From Galbibacter orientalis DSM 19592 (GTDB taxonomy: Bacteria > Bacteroidota > Bacteroidia > Flavobacteriales > Flavobacteriaceae), in assembly GCF_000260115.1 (NCBI RefSeq), contig NZ_JH651379.1, forward strand, positions 2,335,466 through 2,399,465: DNA of 64,000 bases, written 5' to 3'. The translations under genes were made by a program, and so were the position numbers. The notes below the pieces were generated by a model. That model worked only from the letters and a program-made list of their open reading frames with translations, did not search any database and was not told the origin of the DNA. Below, piece after piece: positions 1 to 8,919 of this stretch. The first letter of the stretch is position 1. Every line of letters starts with the position of its first letter.

Positions 1-93
1 TAATAAAGCTGTAACAGCTTGCTTAAACAGTCGTCAATTAGGTAACAGCTTAAATGAAATTAAACAAAAATCATCAATCAAAAAAATCAATCA

Positions 94-2562
94 ATGAAAC
101 AATTCATTCTATGTTGCATGATAGCCTTATCAACTATCTTAAATGCACAAAACAGCGCTCCCAATACAAATTTTGCTAAGCTTGGGAGCGTTTCAGGAAC
201 TGTAATCGACAAATCACTTCAACAACCAATTCCATATGCTACTGTAGTTATAAAAAAAGAAGGAAATACAATTGTTGGAGGCATTACAAACGACGATGGT
301 ACTTTTGAACTTTCCAATATTGAAGAAGGATCCTATTTATTTGAAGTACAATTTATAGGATACAACACTTTTAGTAAAGCAATAACAATTTCAAAAGAAA
401 ATAGAAAAGTAGCCCTTGGAACTATTACTCTTGAAGAAAATATTACTGAGCTTGAAGGCGTAGATGTGGTTGCAGAACGCTCTAGTATTGAACAGAAAAT
501 TGACCGTAAAGTTATTAATGTTGGAAAAGATTTAACCACACAAGGAGCTACCGCTAGTGATATTATGAATAATATTCCATCACTAAATGTGGATCAACAA
601 ACAGGCGATTTATCTATGCGAGGAAATTCTAATGTTCGGGTTATGGTAGACGGAAAATTATCCAACGTCCCTGTTGCACAATTATTAAAACAAATCCCGT
701 CAACATCTATCAAAAAGATAGAATTAATTACAAATCCTTCAGCAAAATATAACCCTGAGGGGATGAGCGGACTTATTAATATTGTATTGTATAAAGATGC
801 TAATATTGGTTTTAATGGAAATTTAAATCTAGGGTTGTCTTATCAAGAGGAAGCTAAATTTAATAGTTCTATAGATTTAAATTACCGACGTGGAAAATTT
901 AACTTTTACGGGAATTACGGAAACAATATTGGGAAATATGTGAACGATGGAAGAATAGAACGTTTTGACGATGAAGCATCTGCTAATTTTAATGAAAACC
1001 AGATTCAAAATTTTAATTTTTTCAATAATAACAAATCGCATTTATACAAATTAGGAGTTGACTTTTTCTTAGATGACAACAATACTATTTCTGTTTTTAC
1101 AAATCAGAATATCTACGATGGAAAAGGCTCTGGAGACACAAGAATTACAAATATAGACCCATCGGTTGGAGACACACAACAATTATTTATAAGCAATAAT
1201 TCCAACCAAAACGAACAATATAATTTTGATTATAAAAGAGATTTTGAGAAAGAAGGTCACAATATTGAATTGGAAGTGGATTACAGTAATTTTTCAGATG
1301 AAGAAAATGCAGATTTCAACTATTCTGGCGCAACAACTCAACCCGATTATTTAGATTTTGTTGATACAAGAAGACAACAGACTATTGCCAATTTAGATTA
1401 TGTAAATCCGCTTTCTGAAAAGTCTAAATTAGAACTTGGAGTTGAAACTCGTAATTTTGAAACCAATGTAGATTACAATTCAACAGGATTTACTTTTAAC
1501 AGTGGCGGACAACTCGTGCCTACCCCAAGTACAGAATTTATCTACGGAATGGATATCTATTCTGGGTATGCTACTTTTGGTCAGAATTTCGAAAAATGGA
1601 GCTATCAAGTTGGAGCTCGCTACGAAAATGTATCGGTTAAGGCAGACACTAATAGCGTTCGTAGTTTCACCGACAATTATTCACAATTATATCCTTCGGC
1701 TTTTGTAACTTATTCTCCTTCAGAAAAAAATCAGTTTCAAGTTAGTTATAGTAAAAGAGTAGATAGACCAGGACTTACACAGGTAAATCCTATTAGAGAA
1801 TGGAGTACCCCAATTATTTCTTCTTATGGAAATGAAAGTCTAAAACCGCAATTTACAAACTCCTTTGAAACAAATTACACACGTAGATTGGAACACGGGA
1901 GTATTACTTTAGGGGTGTATTACAGAGCCATAAAAGACGAAATTAACAGAGCTTTATATATAGACCGATTGGATGTTTCAAAGCAAGTGCTTACCTATGA
2001 TAATTTTGACGACACTGAAGCCTTCGGTTTTGAAATTTCAACAAATTATAAACCATTAGAATGGTGGAGCATTAACGGAAGTTTCGATTTATACTCGCAA
2101 ACCCAACGTGGATTAACCGAACAATTAAACCCAAGCGACACCCCATCTGTGGATGATATTGTGGAAGAAAAAATTAAAGTTGAGAATGTGGCGTATAACG
2201 CTCGTTTGAATAATAATTTTACGATTACAAAAAAGCTCTCCCTTTCTTTATTTGGATTTTATAGAGGAGAAAACAAAGGAATTCAAATGAATGCACAACC
2301 CATGTATTTTGTAAATACAGGAGCACGTTACAGCTTTGCGCAAGGCAAAGGAACCTTTAGTTTAAATTTCAACGATATTTTCAATACTATGCAATTTAGA
2401 TTTGAAGGAGAGCGTCCATACATGCAAGAAGGTGCTTTTAATTGGGAAAGCAGAACCATATTTGCTGGATTATCTTATCGATTTGGCGGTGGAAAAAACA
2501 GAAAAGTAGCACGTAAAAATAGAGACAATAACACTAAAGAAAGTAGCGGAGGTGGTTTCTAA
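94..2562 (+). CDS. TonB-dependent outer-membrane receptor (outer membrane beta-barrel family)
   Basis: An 822-residue outer-membrane protein. A signal peptide (about residues 1-19, ending LNAQ) is followed by a carboxypeptidase-D regulatory-like beta-sandwich (about 31-115), a TonB plug (about 130-235, with the DVDQQTGDLSMRG region) and a large aromatic-rich beta-barrel. A basic, glycine-rich tail follows the last strand. It has no SusD partner and lacks SusC hallmarks, so it fits the stand-alone OMP_b-brl_3 receptor type. The ligand is unknown; such receptors import siderophores, peptides or oligomers. It is the first gene in the window and is preceded by 93 bp in which I see no gene. The ATG start is supported by the signal peptide immediately after it. 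It is followed by copies of both interspersed repeats. Confidence 0.85.
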   Translation: MKQFILCCMIALSTILNAQNSAPNTNFAKLGSVSGTVIDKSLQQPIPYATVVIKKEGNTIVGGITNDDGTFELSNIEEGSYLFEVQFIGYNTFSKAITISKENRKVALGTITLEENITELEGVDVVAERSSIEQKIDRKVINVGKDLTTQGATASDIMNNIPSLNVDQQTGDLSMRGNSNVRVMVDGKLSNVPVAQLLKQIPSTSIKKIELITNPSAKYNPEGMSGLINIVLYKDANIGFNGNLNLGLSYQEEAKFNSSIDLNYRRGKFNFYGNYGNNIGKYVNDGRIERFDDEASANFNENQIQNFNFFNNNKSHLYKLGVDFFLDDNNTISVFTNQNIYDGKGSGDTRITNIDPSVGDTQQLFISNNSNQNEQYNFDYKRDFEKEGHNIELEVDYSNFSDEENADFNYSGATTQPDYLDFVDTRRQQTIANLDYVNPLSEKSKLELGVETRNFETNVDYNSTGFTFNSGGQLVPTPSTEFIYGMDIYSGYATFGQNFEKWSYQVGARYENVSVKADTNSVRSFTDNYSQLYPSAFVTYSPSEKNQFQVSYSKRVDRPGLTQVNPIREWSTPIISSYGNESLKPQFTNSFETNYTRRLEHGSITLGVYYRAIKDEINRALYIDRLDVSKQVLTYDNFDDTEAFGFEISTNYKPLEWWSINGSFDLYSQTQRGLTEQLNPSDTPSVDDIVEEKIKVENVAYNARLNNNFTITKKLSLSLFGFYRGENKGIQMNAQPMYFVNTGARYSFAQGKGTFSLNFNDIFNTMQFRFEGERPYMQEGAFNWESRTIFAGLSYRFGGGKNRKVARKNRDNNTKESSGGGF

Positions 2563-2566
2563 AAAA

Positions 2567-2690
2567 CCAACTCCCTCGAGGCAAGCCTACGAGCTACTCA
2601 AAGGAAAATAATTTAATCTGTTTCAACGTAGAGCCCTTCGGTTAACTCCAGGACAGGCTCTAGAAAATGAAACCCTCAATGAGGGATTTA
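2567..2690 (+). repeat. Interspersed structured repeat, copy A
   Basis: First of seven copies or remnants of a roughly 125-bp non-coding element. Landmarks in order are CCTCGAGGCAAGCCTACGAG (a stem-loop closed by CCTCG/CGAGG with an inner AGGC/GCCT), AAAGGAAAATAATTTAAT, GAGCCCTTCGG...GGCTC (stem) and CCCTCAATGAGGG (stem). It lies directly after the receptor stop codon, in the same orientation. Other copies are at 16459, 28362, 30281, 35635, 53289 and 54522. Confidence 0.8.
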
Positions 2691-2749
2691 ATAGCGACGC
2701 ATATTCTCATATAGTTGATGGTTAGTGTTATCTGCCCGCTATTAATAAA

Positions 2750-2881
2750 AGAAGCTGTTTTAAAAAGTAATCATTAGTTGTCAAACTGAGCTTATCGAAG
2801 TTTTAAACAACTAACACTCAAGGGCATCCTTCAACAAGTTCAGGATGATTTTAGAGTTTAGATTCTTTTTAGACAGCTTCT
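2750..2881 (+). mobile_element. MITE-like element with terminal inverted repeats, copy 1
   Basis: A 132-bp non-coding element bounded by imperfect inverted repeats: AGAAGCTGTTTTAAAAAG at the left and CTTTTTAGACAGCTTCT at the right. Inside are GTTGTCAAACTGAGCTTATC and a CAACAAGTTCAGGATGA block. The same element in reverse orientation occurs at 51017-51154. It has no coding capacity, so it would have been mobilised by a transposase elsewhere, if it was mobile. Together with repeat A it fills the 348-bp gap between the receptor and the NagB fusion. Confidence 0.7.
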
Positions 2882-2910
2882 TGATTTTTTACATAATTGA
2901 ATTGAAAATT

Positions 2911-4848
2911 CTAATAATCAAAACGTTTAAAAGCCTCTATGGCTGCATAATCCGACAATCCTAACTTACGGTAATGTGCTGCCGTTTTTTTATTTCTATC
3001 TTCTGCTCTAACCCAAAATTCTCGTAAGTCTTCTCCTTGAAATAAAACCCCATCTTTTTGAGTCTGATGGAAGAAAATAGCTTTTCGCTTTCTCAACACT
3101 TGGTCTGGACTCATTGGAACCGCCATATCTATCTCATGGATTTCCCATTCGTGCCAAGCACCTCTATACAACCACAACCAGCAATCGTCCATATAAGATT
3201 CAGACTTCAATTCGGCCATCGCTTTAAATACAGCATCCAAACATACTTTGTGAGTTCCATGCGGATCTGCTAAATCTCCTGCTGCATATACTTGATGTGG
3301 TTTAACTTCTGCAATTAAATTTTTTACAATATCAATATCTGCTTGCCCTAACGGACTTTTCTTTACAGCCCCAGTTTCATAAAAAGGAAGATTTAAAAAG
3401 TGCACCTGCGCATCTGGAACCTCAAAATAACGGGTAGCCGCAATAGACTCTCTTTTACGTATTAACCCTTTTAATTCTCTCACCTGTATCGGGTCAATCT
3501 CATTTTCTTTCTTCTGATTAATCCCTTCTACTACTGCTTTTAATTTTTCTAATTCTTCCCCCTGCGGAAGGAAATCCATTGCCACTTCAGCAAACTTTAA
3601 AGCATCGGCATTAGAAACAGCTATATTTCCGGAGGTTTGATATGCAATATGCACTTCATGTCCTTGTTGTACCAATCGGTCAAATGTACCTCCCATTGAG
3701 ATTACATCGTCATCTGGATGCGGACTAAAAATAATAACACGTTTCTTTTCTGGAGATTTTCGTTCTGGCCTATTAGAATCATCAGCATTTGGTTTTCCTC
3801 CTGGCCAACCAGTAATAGTATGCTGCAATTGGTTAAACATTTCGATATTTAATTCATACGAAGAACCTTTTTCAGCAATTAAAGAAGCTAATCCATGTTC
3901 GTTATAATCTTTATCTGTAAGTTTTAATATAGATTTTTCTACTTTATCACAAAGCCAAACCACTGCTCTTTTAATCATTGGCGCTGTCCACTCCACTGTA
4001 TCTACCAACCAAGGCGACTCAAATCTAGTAAGCATAGAAGCCGCTTCGGTATCCAAAACAAAAGTAGTATTTGGATGATCCTGAAGATAGGTAGCAGGAA
4101 TCTGAGCTGTTTCTTCCCCTTCAATAGTTTGTTTTATAATCTCTGCTTTTTTATGCCCCCATCCTAAAAGCACAATTCGTTTTGCATTGGTAACCGTACC
4201 AACCCCCATTGTAATTGCTTTTTTAGGCACATTTTCAATCCCTAAAAACGAACTTGCAGCATCTTCTCTTGTTAACTGATCTAGCGTTATACTTCTGGTA
4301 GCCGAATTATAATGAGATCCAGGCTCATTAAATCCTATATGGCCCGTTCTACCAATTCCCAAAAGTTGGAAATCCAAACCACCACATGCTGCTATTTTTT
4401 CTTCGTAAGCCGCACAATAATCATTTACCTCCTCCTGTGAAATAGTTCCATCTGGAATATGAATTTGCGCTTCGGGAATATCTATATGATTAAATAAATT
4501 CTCATGCATGAAGTAATGATAACTATGAATACTACTTGGATTCATAGGTAAATATTCATCCAAATTAAAGGTGATTACATTTTTAAAACTCAACCCCTCT
4601 TCTTTGTGCATTTTTATTAATTCTTCATACACTCGAATTGGCGATGAACCCGTAGCAAGTCCTAAAACGCACTTTTCCCCTTTACTGTTTTTAGAGCGAA
4701 TTAAATCGGCTATTTCTTTGGCTACAAGGTAAGAGGCTTTAGAAGATTTTTTAAAAACCACATTATGGATTTTTTCAAATCTACTATACTCATACGTTCC
4801 TACCTTGACATACTTAACACTTTGTACTTCGTCAGCGTTTGTTTTCAT
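2911..4848 (-). CDS. nagB: Glucosamine-6-phosphate deaminase fused to a PIG-L/LmbE-type deacetylase domain
   Basis: A 645-residue two-domain cytoplasmic enzyme. Residues about 20-310 are NagB: ATGSSP phosphate loop, FNLDEYLPM, and GIGRTGHIGFNEPGS around the catalytic base. It converts glucosamine-6-P to fructose-6-P and ammonia. Residues about 365-640 are a LmbE/PIG-L zinc hydrolase with the metal motif FSPHPDDD. Canonical NagB is about 260 residues, so the second domain is an addition; this architecture is familiar in Bacteroidota. The PIG-L half could remove the acetyl group from GlcNAc-6-P before deamination (inference). The gene is divergent from the SusC operon that ends in murQ, whose product is GlcNAc-6-P, so it probably forms the terminal step of that pathway. 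Confidence 0.88.
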   Translation of the reverse strand: MKTNADEVQSVKYVKVGTYEYSRFEKIHNVVFKKSSKASYLVAKEIADLIRSKNSKGEKCVLGLATGSSPIRVYEELIKMHKEEGLSFKNVITFNLDEYLPMNPSSIHSYHYFMHENLFNHIDIPEAQIHIPDGTISQEEVNDYCAAYEEKIAACGGLDFQLLGIGRTGHIGFNEPGSHYNSATRSITLDQLTREDAASSFLGIENVPKKAITMGVGTVTNAKRIVLLGWGHKKAEIIKQTIEGEETAQIPATYLQDHPNTTFVLDTEAASMLTRFESPWLVDTVEWTAPMIKRAVVWLCDKVEKSILKLTDKDYNEHGLASLIAEKGSSYELNIEMFNQLQHTITGWPGGKPNADDSNRPERKSPEKKRVIIFSPHPDDDVISMGGTFDRLVQQGHEVHIAYQTSGNIAVSNADALKFAEVAMDFLPQGEELEKLKAVVEGINQKKENEIDPIQVRELKGLIRKRESIAATRYFEVPDAQVHFLNLPFYETGAVKKSPLGQADIDIVKNLIAEVKPHQVYAAGDLADPHGTHKVCLDAVFKAMAELKSESYMDDCWLWLYRGAWHEWEIHEIDMAVPMSPDQVLRKRKAIFFHQTQKDGVLFQGEDLREFWVRAEDRNKKTAAHYRKLGLSDYAAIEAFKRFDY

Positions 4849-4944
4849 TGTCTTTACTTTTCTCTGGATGTATTAAAAATACTATTAAATAATAATTTCT
4901 ACAATTTTAATTTGGTCAGTTTATTAAACACTTTCAAAAATAAT

Positions 4945-5694
4945 TTACATTATTAATATCCCTGCGTTTTTATATGGCTGCAAGATACTATCGTTAGCGT
5001 CTATTTCTGTTACCAAGGTATTAATTTCCTCTAAGCCACATACACTATAATTTTGCCTAATGTTTAATTTATTTGAAGTTGCCAAAGCCACTACTTTGTC
5101 TGAAGCAGCAATCATGGCTTTTTTTACTAAAGATACTTCATACCCCTCATCGGTCAAACCATTTAATTCATTAATACTACTAACTCCTATAAAACAAATA
5201 TCTGCCATTACTTGAGAAAGCGATTGCACCACATCGATCCCTACAGTAACCATCGATTTTTTATTGATCTTCCCTCCTATAAAAATAACCTCTACAGTTG
5301 GATGATCAGATAATTGCATAGCAATTGGCAAACTATAGGTATATACTGTTGCTTTTAATGTTTCTGGTAGTTGCTTTGCAAACATTAAATTTGTAGTTCC
5401 GCCACTTATTATAATTACCATTCCATCTTTCAATAACACTCCAGCTTTTTTAGCTATTGTATCTTTTTTATCCCTATTAAAGATAACCTCTTCATTATAA
5501 TGATATAGTTTTTGAATAGTCGACACCGCTCCTCCATGCACCTTCATTACCAACCCTTTTTTATCGAGCTCATTTAAATCTCTTCGAATAGTATCCTCAG
5601 AAACATTTAGTTTTTGAGCTAAGTAGGTTGAAGTAACATTTCTATTTACCCTAACCTCCTCTATAATAAGATCTTGTCTTTCCTTTTTTTGCAT
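4945..5694 (-). CDS. DeoR-family transcriptional regulator
   Basis: A 249-residue sugar-catabolism regulator. Residues about 5-60 form a winged helix-turn-helix (VTSTYLAQKLNVSEDTIRRD). The rest is a DeoR C-terminal sensor that binds a phosphorylated sugar, with the ISGGTTN and FIGGK motifs of the ISOCOT fold. I start it at the ATG that gives MQKKERQDL; an in-frame GTG 18 bp upstream adds an unlikely MLFIIC. It lies between nagB (same strand, 96 bp downstream) and a divergent susC, so it is the likely local regulator of both arms. GlcN6P or GlcNAc-6-P is a reasonable effector guess. Confidence 0.85.
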   Translation of the reverse strand: MQKKERQDLIIEEVRVNRNVTSTYLAQKLNVSEDTIRRDLNELDKKGLVMKVHGGAVSTIQKLYHYNEEVIFNRDKKDTIAKKAGVLLKDGMVIIISGGTTNLMFAKQLPETLKATVYTYSLPIAMQLSDHPTVEVIFIGGKINKKSMVTVGIDVVQSLSQVMADICFIGVSSINELNGLTDEGYEVSLVKKAMIAASDKVVALATSNKLNIRQNYSVCGLEEINTLVTEIDANDSILQPYKNAGILIM

Positions 5695-5735
5695 ACAAAT
5701 TATAAATAACACGCTTTATTCATGCAAAAATATAC

Positions 5736-5800
5736 GCATTAAATTAGTTTAAGTCCAAATTTACAGCTATAAATGCATTAAATATGCATTATTTAGCATT
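5736..5800 (+). promoter_or_regulatory. Repeated GCATTA motifs, candidate DeoR operator
   Basis: In the divergent gap between the DeoR gene and susC, GCATTA occurs at 5736, 5775 and 5786, with a shorter GCATT at 5796. Two of the copies sit inside ATGCATTAAATATGCATTAT. DeoR proteins usually bind several short repeats, so this cluster is the best operator candidate. It could equally be A/T-rich coincidence. Confidence 0.4.
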
Positions 5801-5858
5801 TTTTTTGCTTATATGAAAAATAAACTATACATTACTACTCTATTTAAAGGTCATAAAA

Positions 5859-8800
5859 ATGAACAAACACTATTTAACATTCTTATCAGTATTACTTCTG
5901 ATTATAAATTTTGCTATGGCTCAAGAGCGAACAATTAGCGGAATTGTTATTTCAGAAGACGACAATCAACCGCTTCCAGGAGCTAATGTATTGTTTAAAG
6001 GCACTACTATTGGTGCTGTGACGGACTTTGACGGGAAATTCTCTATAACTATTAGTGGAGAAGAGAAAATATTAGTAGTAAGCTACATTGGTTACTCTTC
6101 TAAAGAAATTACAATTGCTTTAGATCAAAACACTATTGAAGTGTATTTAAACAGCAACTCAAATGCTTTAGAGGAAGTAGTCGTAATGGGGTCGAGTGTA
6201 TCACAATCTAGAAAGAAAATTGGGAATGCTATTACCACATTAAAATCTAAAGACATTACCAGTTCTCCCACGCCTAGTGTAACTGCAGCTATTCAAGGAA
6301 AAATTCCAGGAGCTCAAATTACACAAAATTCGGGAGATCCAGCTGGTGGATTTTCTATAAGATTAAGAGGTCCGAGTACTATTAGCGGTTCATCAGAACC
6401 ACTATATGTAATTGATGGGGTAATTACTAGTAACTTAACTACCAATGTTACCAATTTAAATGTAGACGCTGGAGCAGCGCAGCCAGGACAAAACCGAATG
6501 GCAGATATCAATCCAAATGACATTGCCAGTATTAATATCTTAAACGGTTCTGCAGCTGCTGCTATTTATGGATCTAGAGCCTCCAATGGTGTTGTTATTA
6601 TTAATACCAAACAAGGGCTTATGGGGAATGAAGAACCTGAATTTTATTTCAAAACTTCCGTTAATGTAAATACAGTTCGTAAAAAAGTACCTACAAATTT
6701 ACGTGGCGAACAATTTGAAAGTGGTTTAGGAGAACGTCTTTGGCCAATTTTCGGAAAAGATGAAAATGGCAATCTTACACCCTATCAAAATCTTTCTTCA
6801 GAAAAATTTGATGTAACTCGTTACGACTATCAAGATTTAATTTTTGATACAGGCTATGGAACAGATAATTATTTATCAATGAGAGGTGGAGCTCCAAACA
6901 TTGGTTATAATGCTTCTGTTGGATATACTACAAATCAAGGTATTATAAAAAACACAGACTTTAAAAGGCTCTCTACCCGATTGGGATTTAACCATAAAGT
7001 TACCGATTGGCTGTCTTATGATGTAGGCGCTTATTTTGCAAATAGCCAATCTAATGAAAAGCCAGATGGAAATGTGTTTTGGAGTCCAATTAACTCTGTT
7101 AATATTTCAAATAATATTTATGATGCTACACGAAGAGATGAAAATGGTAATTTAATGGCCGTAGAACCTACCCGAGTTAATCCGTTATCTATTATTGAAG
7201 ATTTTGATATTAGTCAAGAAATTAACCGTTTTATTCCAAATTTAAAGGTAGCCATAAAACCCTTTGATTTTTTAACCATCAATCAAACATATGGAGCAGA
7301 TATGTACACGCAAGTTGGTCATATTTACATTCCTGCCTATCCATATCCTGATGTAAATCCATCCTACTTTGACAAAGGGTATTTGTCCGATACCGAAGCC
7401 AAAATATTTAATTGGAATTATGATGCTACGGCTACTTTTGACTTTGATTTTTCTGATGAATTAAGTTCCGAAACTATTATTGGATATAATTTTCAATCAA
7501 GTAAATTAACACTAAACGGAACTCAAGGAAGAGATCTTAATGCAAATAATATTCCTACAGTCCCTTTAGAAGACAAACTATCGGAAGATAGGTTAGACAT
7601 TTTTGGTTTTTTCCTTCAGGAATCCTTGGCTTATAAAGACAGGTATTTTTTAACTGTAGCTGGAAGAGTAGACGGAGCCACCAATTTTGCTCCCGATAAT
7701 CGCACAAATTTCTATCCAAAAATTTCAGGTTCATACCTATTATCTAACGAACCTTTCTGGGAAAACAGTAATTTAAGTAACATTTTTAACTCTGTAAGAC
7801 TTCGTTCTTCTTATGGACATGCAGGAAACCTAACTGCAATTTCTCCTTATGAACGTTTTGGAAGCTATTCAAGAAATAATTTTTTCGGCGTACAGAACAC
7901 CCTAGTACAAGACAGTAGATTAGGAAATTTAGACCTAAAACCAGAGCGTACAAAAGAATTTGAAATTGGTACGGATGTAAATATGTTTAATAACAGAGTT
8001 TCTTTCTTATTTACTTATTACAATCAGAATATCTCAGATTTAATTGTAAGACGGGTTTTATCTCCTTCTGAAGGCGGACTAACGCGAACAGAAAATGTAG
8101 GAAATATGAAGAATCACGGTTATGAAGCTTACCTAAATGTAAGTCCTATAAAAAATGAAGATTGGCAATGGGATTTAAACTTTAATTTCAGCACTAATAA
8201 AAATGAAGTTACCAATACTAGTGGAGGGCCTATTTCTATTGCTACCGTAAGTGGAGCTTTACCACAGGTAAGAGAAGGAGAACCATTAGGTGTTTTTTAC
8301 GGAACCTATTACGCTCAAAACACAGATGGTAGTTTACTATTAACTCCAGATGGGCTTCCTCAAACAGAAAGAGGGAATATAACTACTGGATTACCTCAAC
8401 GAGATGCAAACGGACAACCAGTTGGAGATCAATTAAAAAAAGTTATTGGCGACCCCAATGCTGATTATATTCTTGCTTTTGGAACCAATCTTACCTACAA
8501 AAAACTCTCTTTTTCCATGCTCTGGGAATCGGTTCAAGGGTTTGATGTTTTTGATGCCGATAAGCGTACTCGTCAAGGAGTTGGGGTAGGTAAAATGGCT
8601 GAACAAGAGCTTACTGGAGAATTACCTAGAGGTTATATTGCCTCTATATATCCTATTGAAGAATTCAGAATTGAAGACGGTTCCTTCATCAAACTAAGAG
8701 AAATTTCTTTAAGCTATAAACTGGGAAGTCTTGGAAATGCCCTCAATAATGTTCTAATTTCAGTACAAGGTAGAAATCTCTTTTCATTTGATGATTTCTT

Positions 8801-8915
8801 TAGTTATGACCCTGAAACTAATGCTGGAGGGCAATCAAATCTCCTCCGCTCCGTAAATTTTGGAAATGCACCTATCCCAAGAACGTTTTCCTTATCTGTA
8901 AGTGCTAACTTTTAA
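5859..8915 (+). CDS. SusC-like TonB-dependent transporter (first SusCD pair)
   Basis: A 1018-residue outer-membrane oligomer transporter. A signal peptide ends at about residue 21 (NFAMAQ). A CarboxypepD_reg-like domain follows (about 25-105: ISGIVISEDDNQPLPGANV, with the typical DFDGKFSI). The plug (about 115-230) carries YVIDGV and AAAIYGSRASNGVVIINTK, diagnostic for SusC. The remainder is beta-barrel. There is no STN domain, so it is not wired to a FecI/FecR pair, in contrast to the SusC at 30610. A SusD follows directly, then NamZ, a symporter and MurQ. The cargo is therefore inferred to be a MurNAc-containing peptidoglycan fragment. Confidence 0.93.
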   Translation: MNKHYLTFLSVLLLIINFAMAQERTISGIVISEDDNQPLPGANVLFKGTTIGAVTDFDGKFSITISGEEKILVVSYIGYSSKEITIALDQNTIEVYLNSNSNALEEVVVMGSSVSQSRKKIGNAITTLKSKDITSSPTPSVTAAIQGKIPGAQITQNSGDPAGGFSIRLRGPSTISGSSEPLYVIDGVITSNLTTNVTNLNVDAGAAQPGQNRMADINPNDIASINILNGSAAAAIYGSRASNGVVIINTKQGLMGNEEPEFYFKTSVNVNTVRKKVPTNLRGEQFESGLGERLWPIFGKDENGNLTPYQNLSSEKFDVTRYDYQDLIFDTGYGTDNYLSMRGGAPNIGYNASVGYTTNQGIIKNTDFKRLSTRLGFNHKVTDWLSYDVGAYFANSQSNEKPDGNVFWSPINSVNISNNIYDATRRDENGNLMAVEPTRVNPLSIIEDFDISQEINRFIPNLKVAIKPFDFLTINQTYGADMYTQVGHIYIPAYPYPDVNPSYFDKGYLSDTEAKIFNWNYDATATFDFDFSDELSSETIIGYNFQSSKLTLNGTQGRDLNANNIPTVPLEDKLSEDRLDIFGFFLQESLAYKDRYFLTVAGRVDGATNFAPDNRTNFYPKISGSYLLSNEPFWENSNLSNIFNSVRLRSSYGHAGNLTAISPYERFGSYSRNNFFGVQNTLVQDSRLGNLDLKPERTKEFEIGTDVNMFNNRVSFLFTYYNQNISDLIVRRVLSPSEGGLTRTENVGNMKNHGYEAYLNVSPIKNEDWQWDLNFNFSTNKNEVTNTSGGPISIATVSGALPQVREGEPLGVFYGTYYAQNTDGSLLLTPDGLPQTERGNITTGLPQRDANGQPVGDQLKKVIGDPNADYILAFGTNLTYKKLSFSMLWESVQGFDVFDADKRTRQGVGVGKMAEQELTGELPRGYIASIYPIEEFRIEDGSFIKLREISLSYKLGSLGNALNNVLISVQGRNLFSFDDFFSYDPETNAGGQSNLLRSVNFGNAPIPRTFSLSVSANF

Positions 8916-8919
8916 AATA

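Noticed and set aside
3058-3273. 71-codon plus-strand frame inside the NagB fusion gene
   Set aside because: Antisense to a strongly supported coding region and without any protein-family features.
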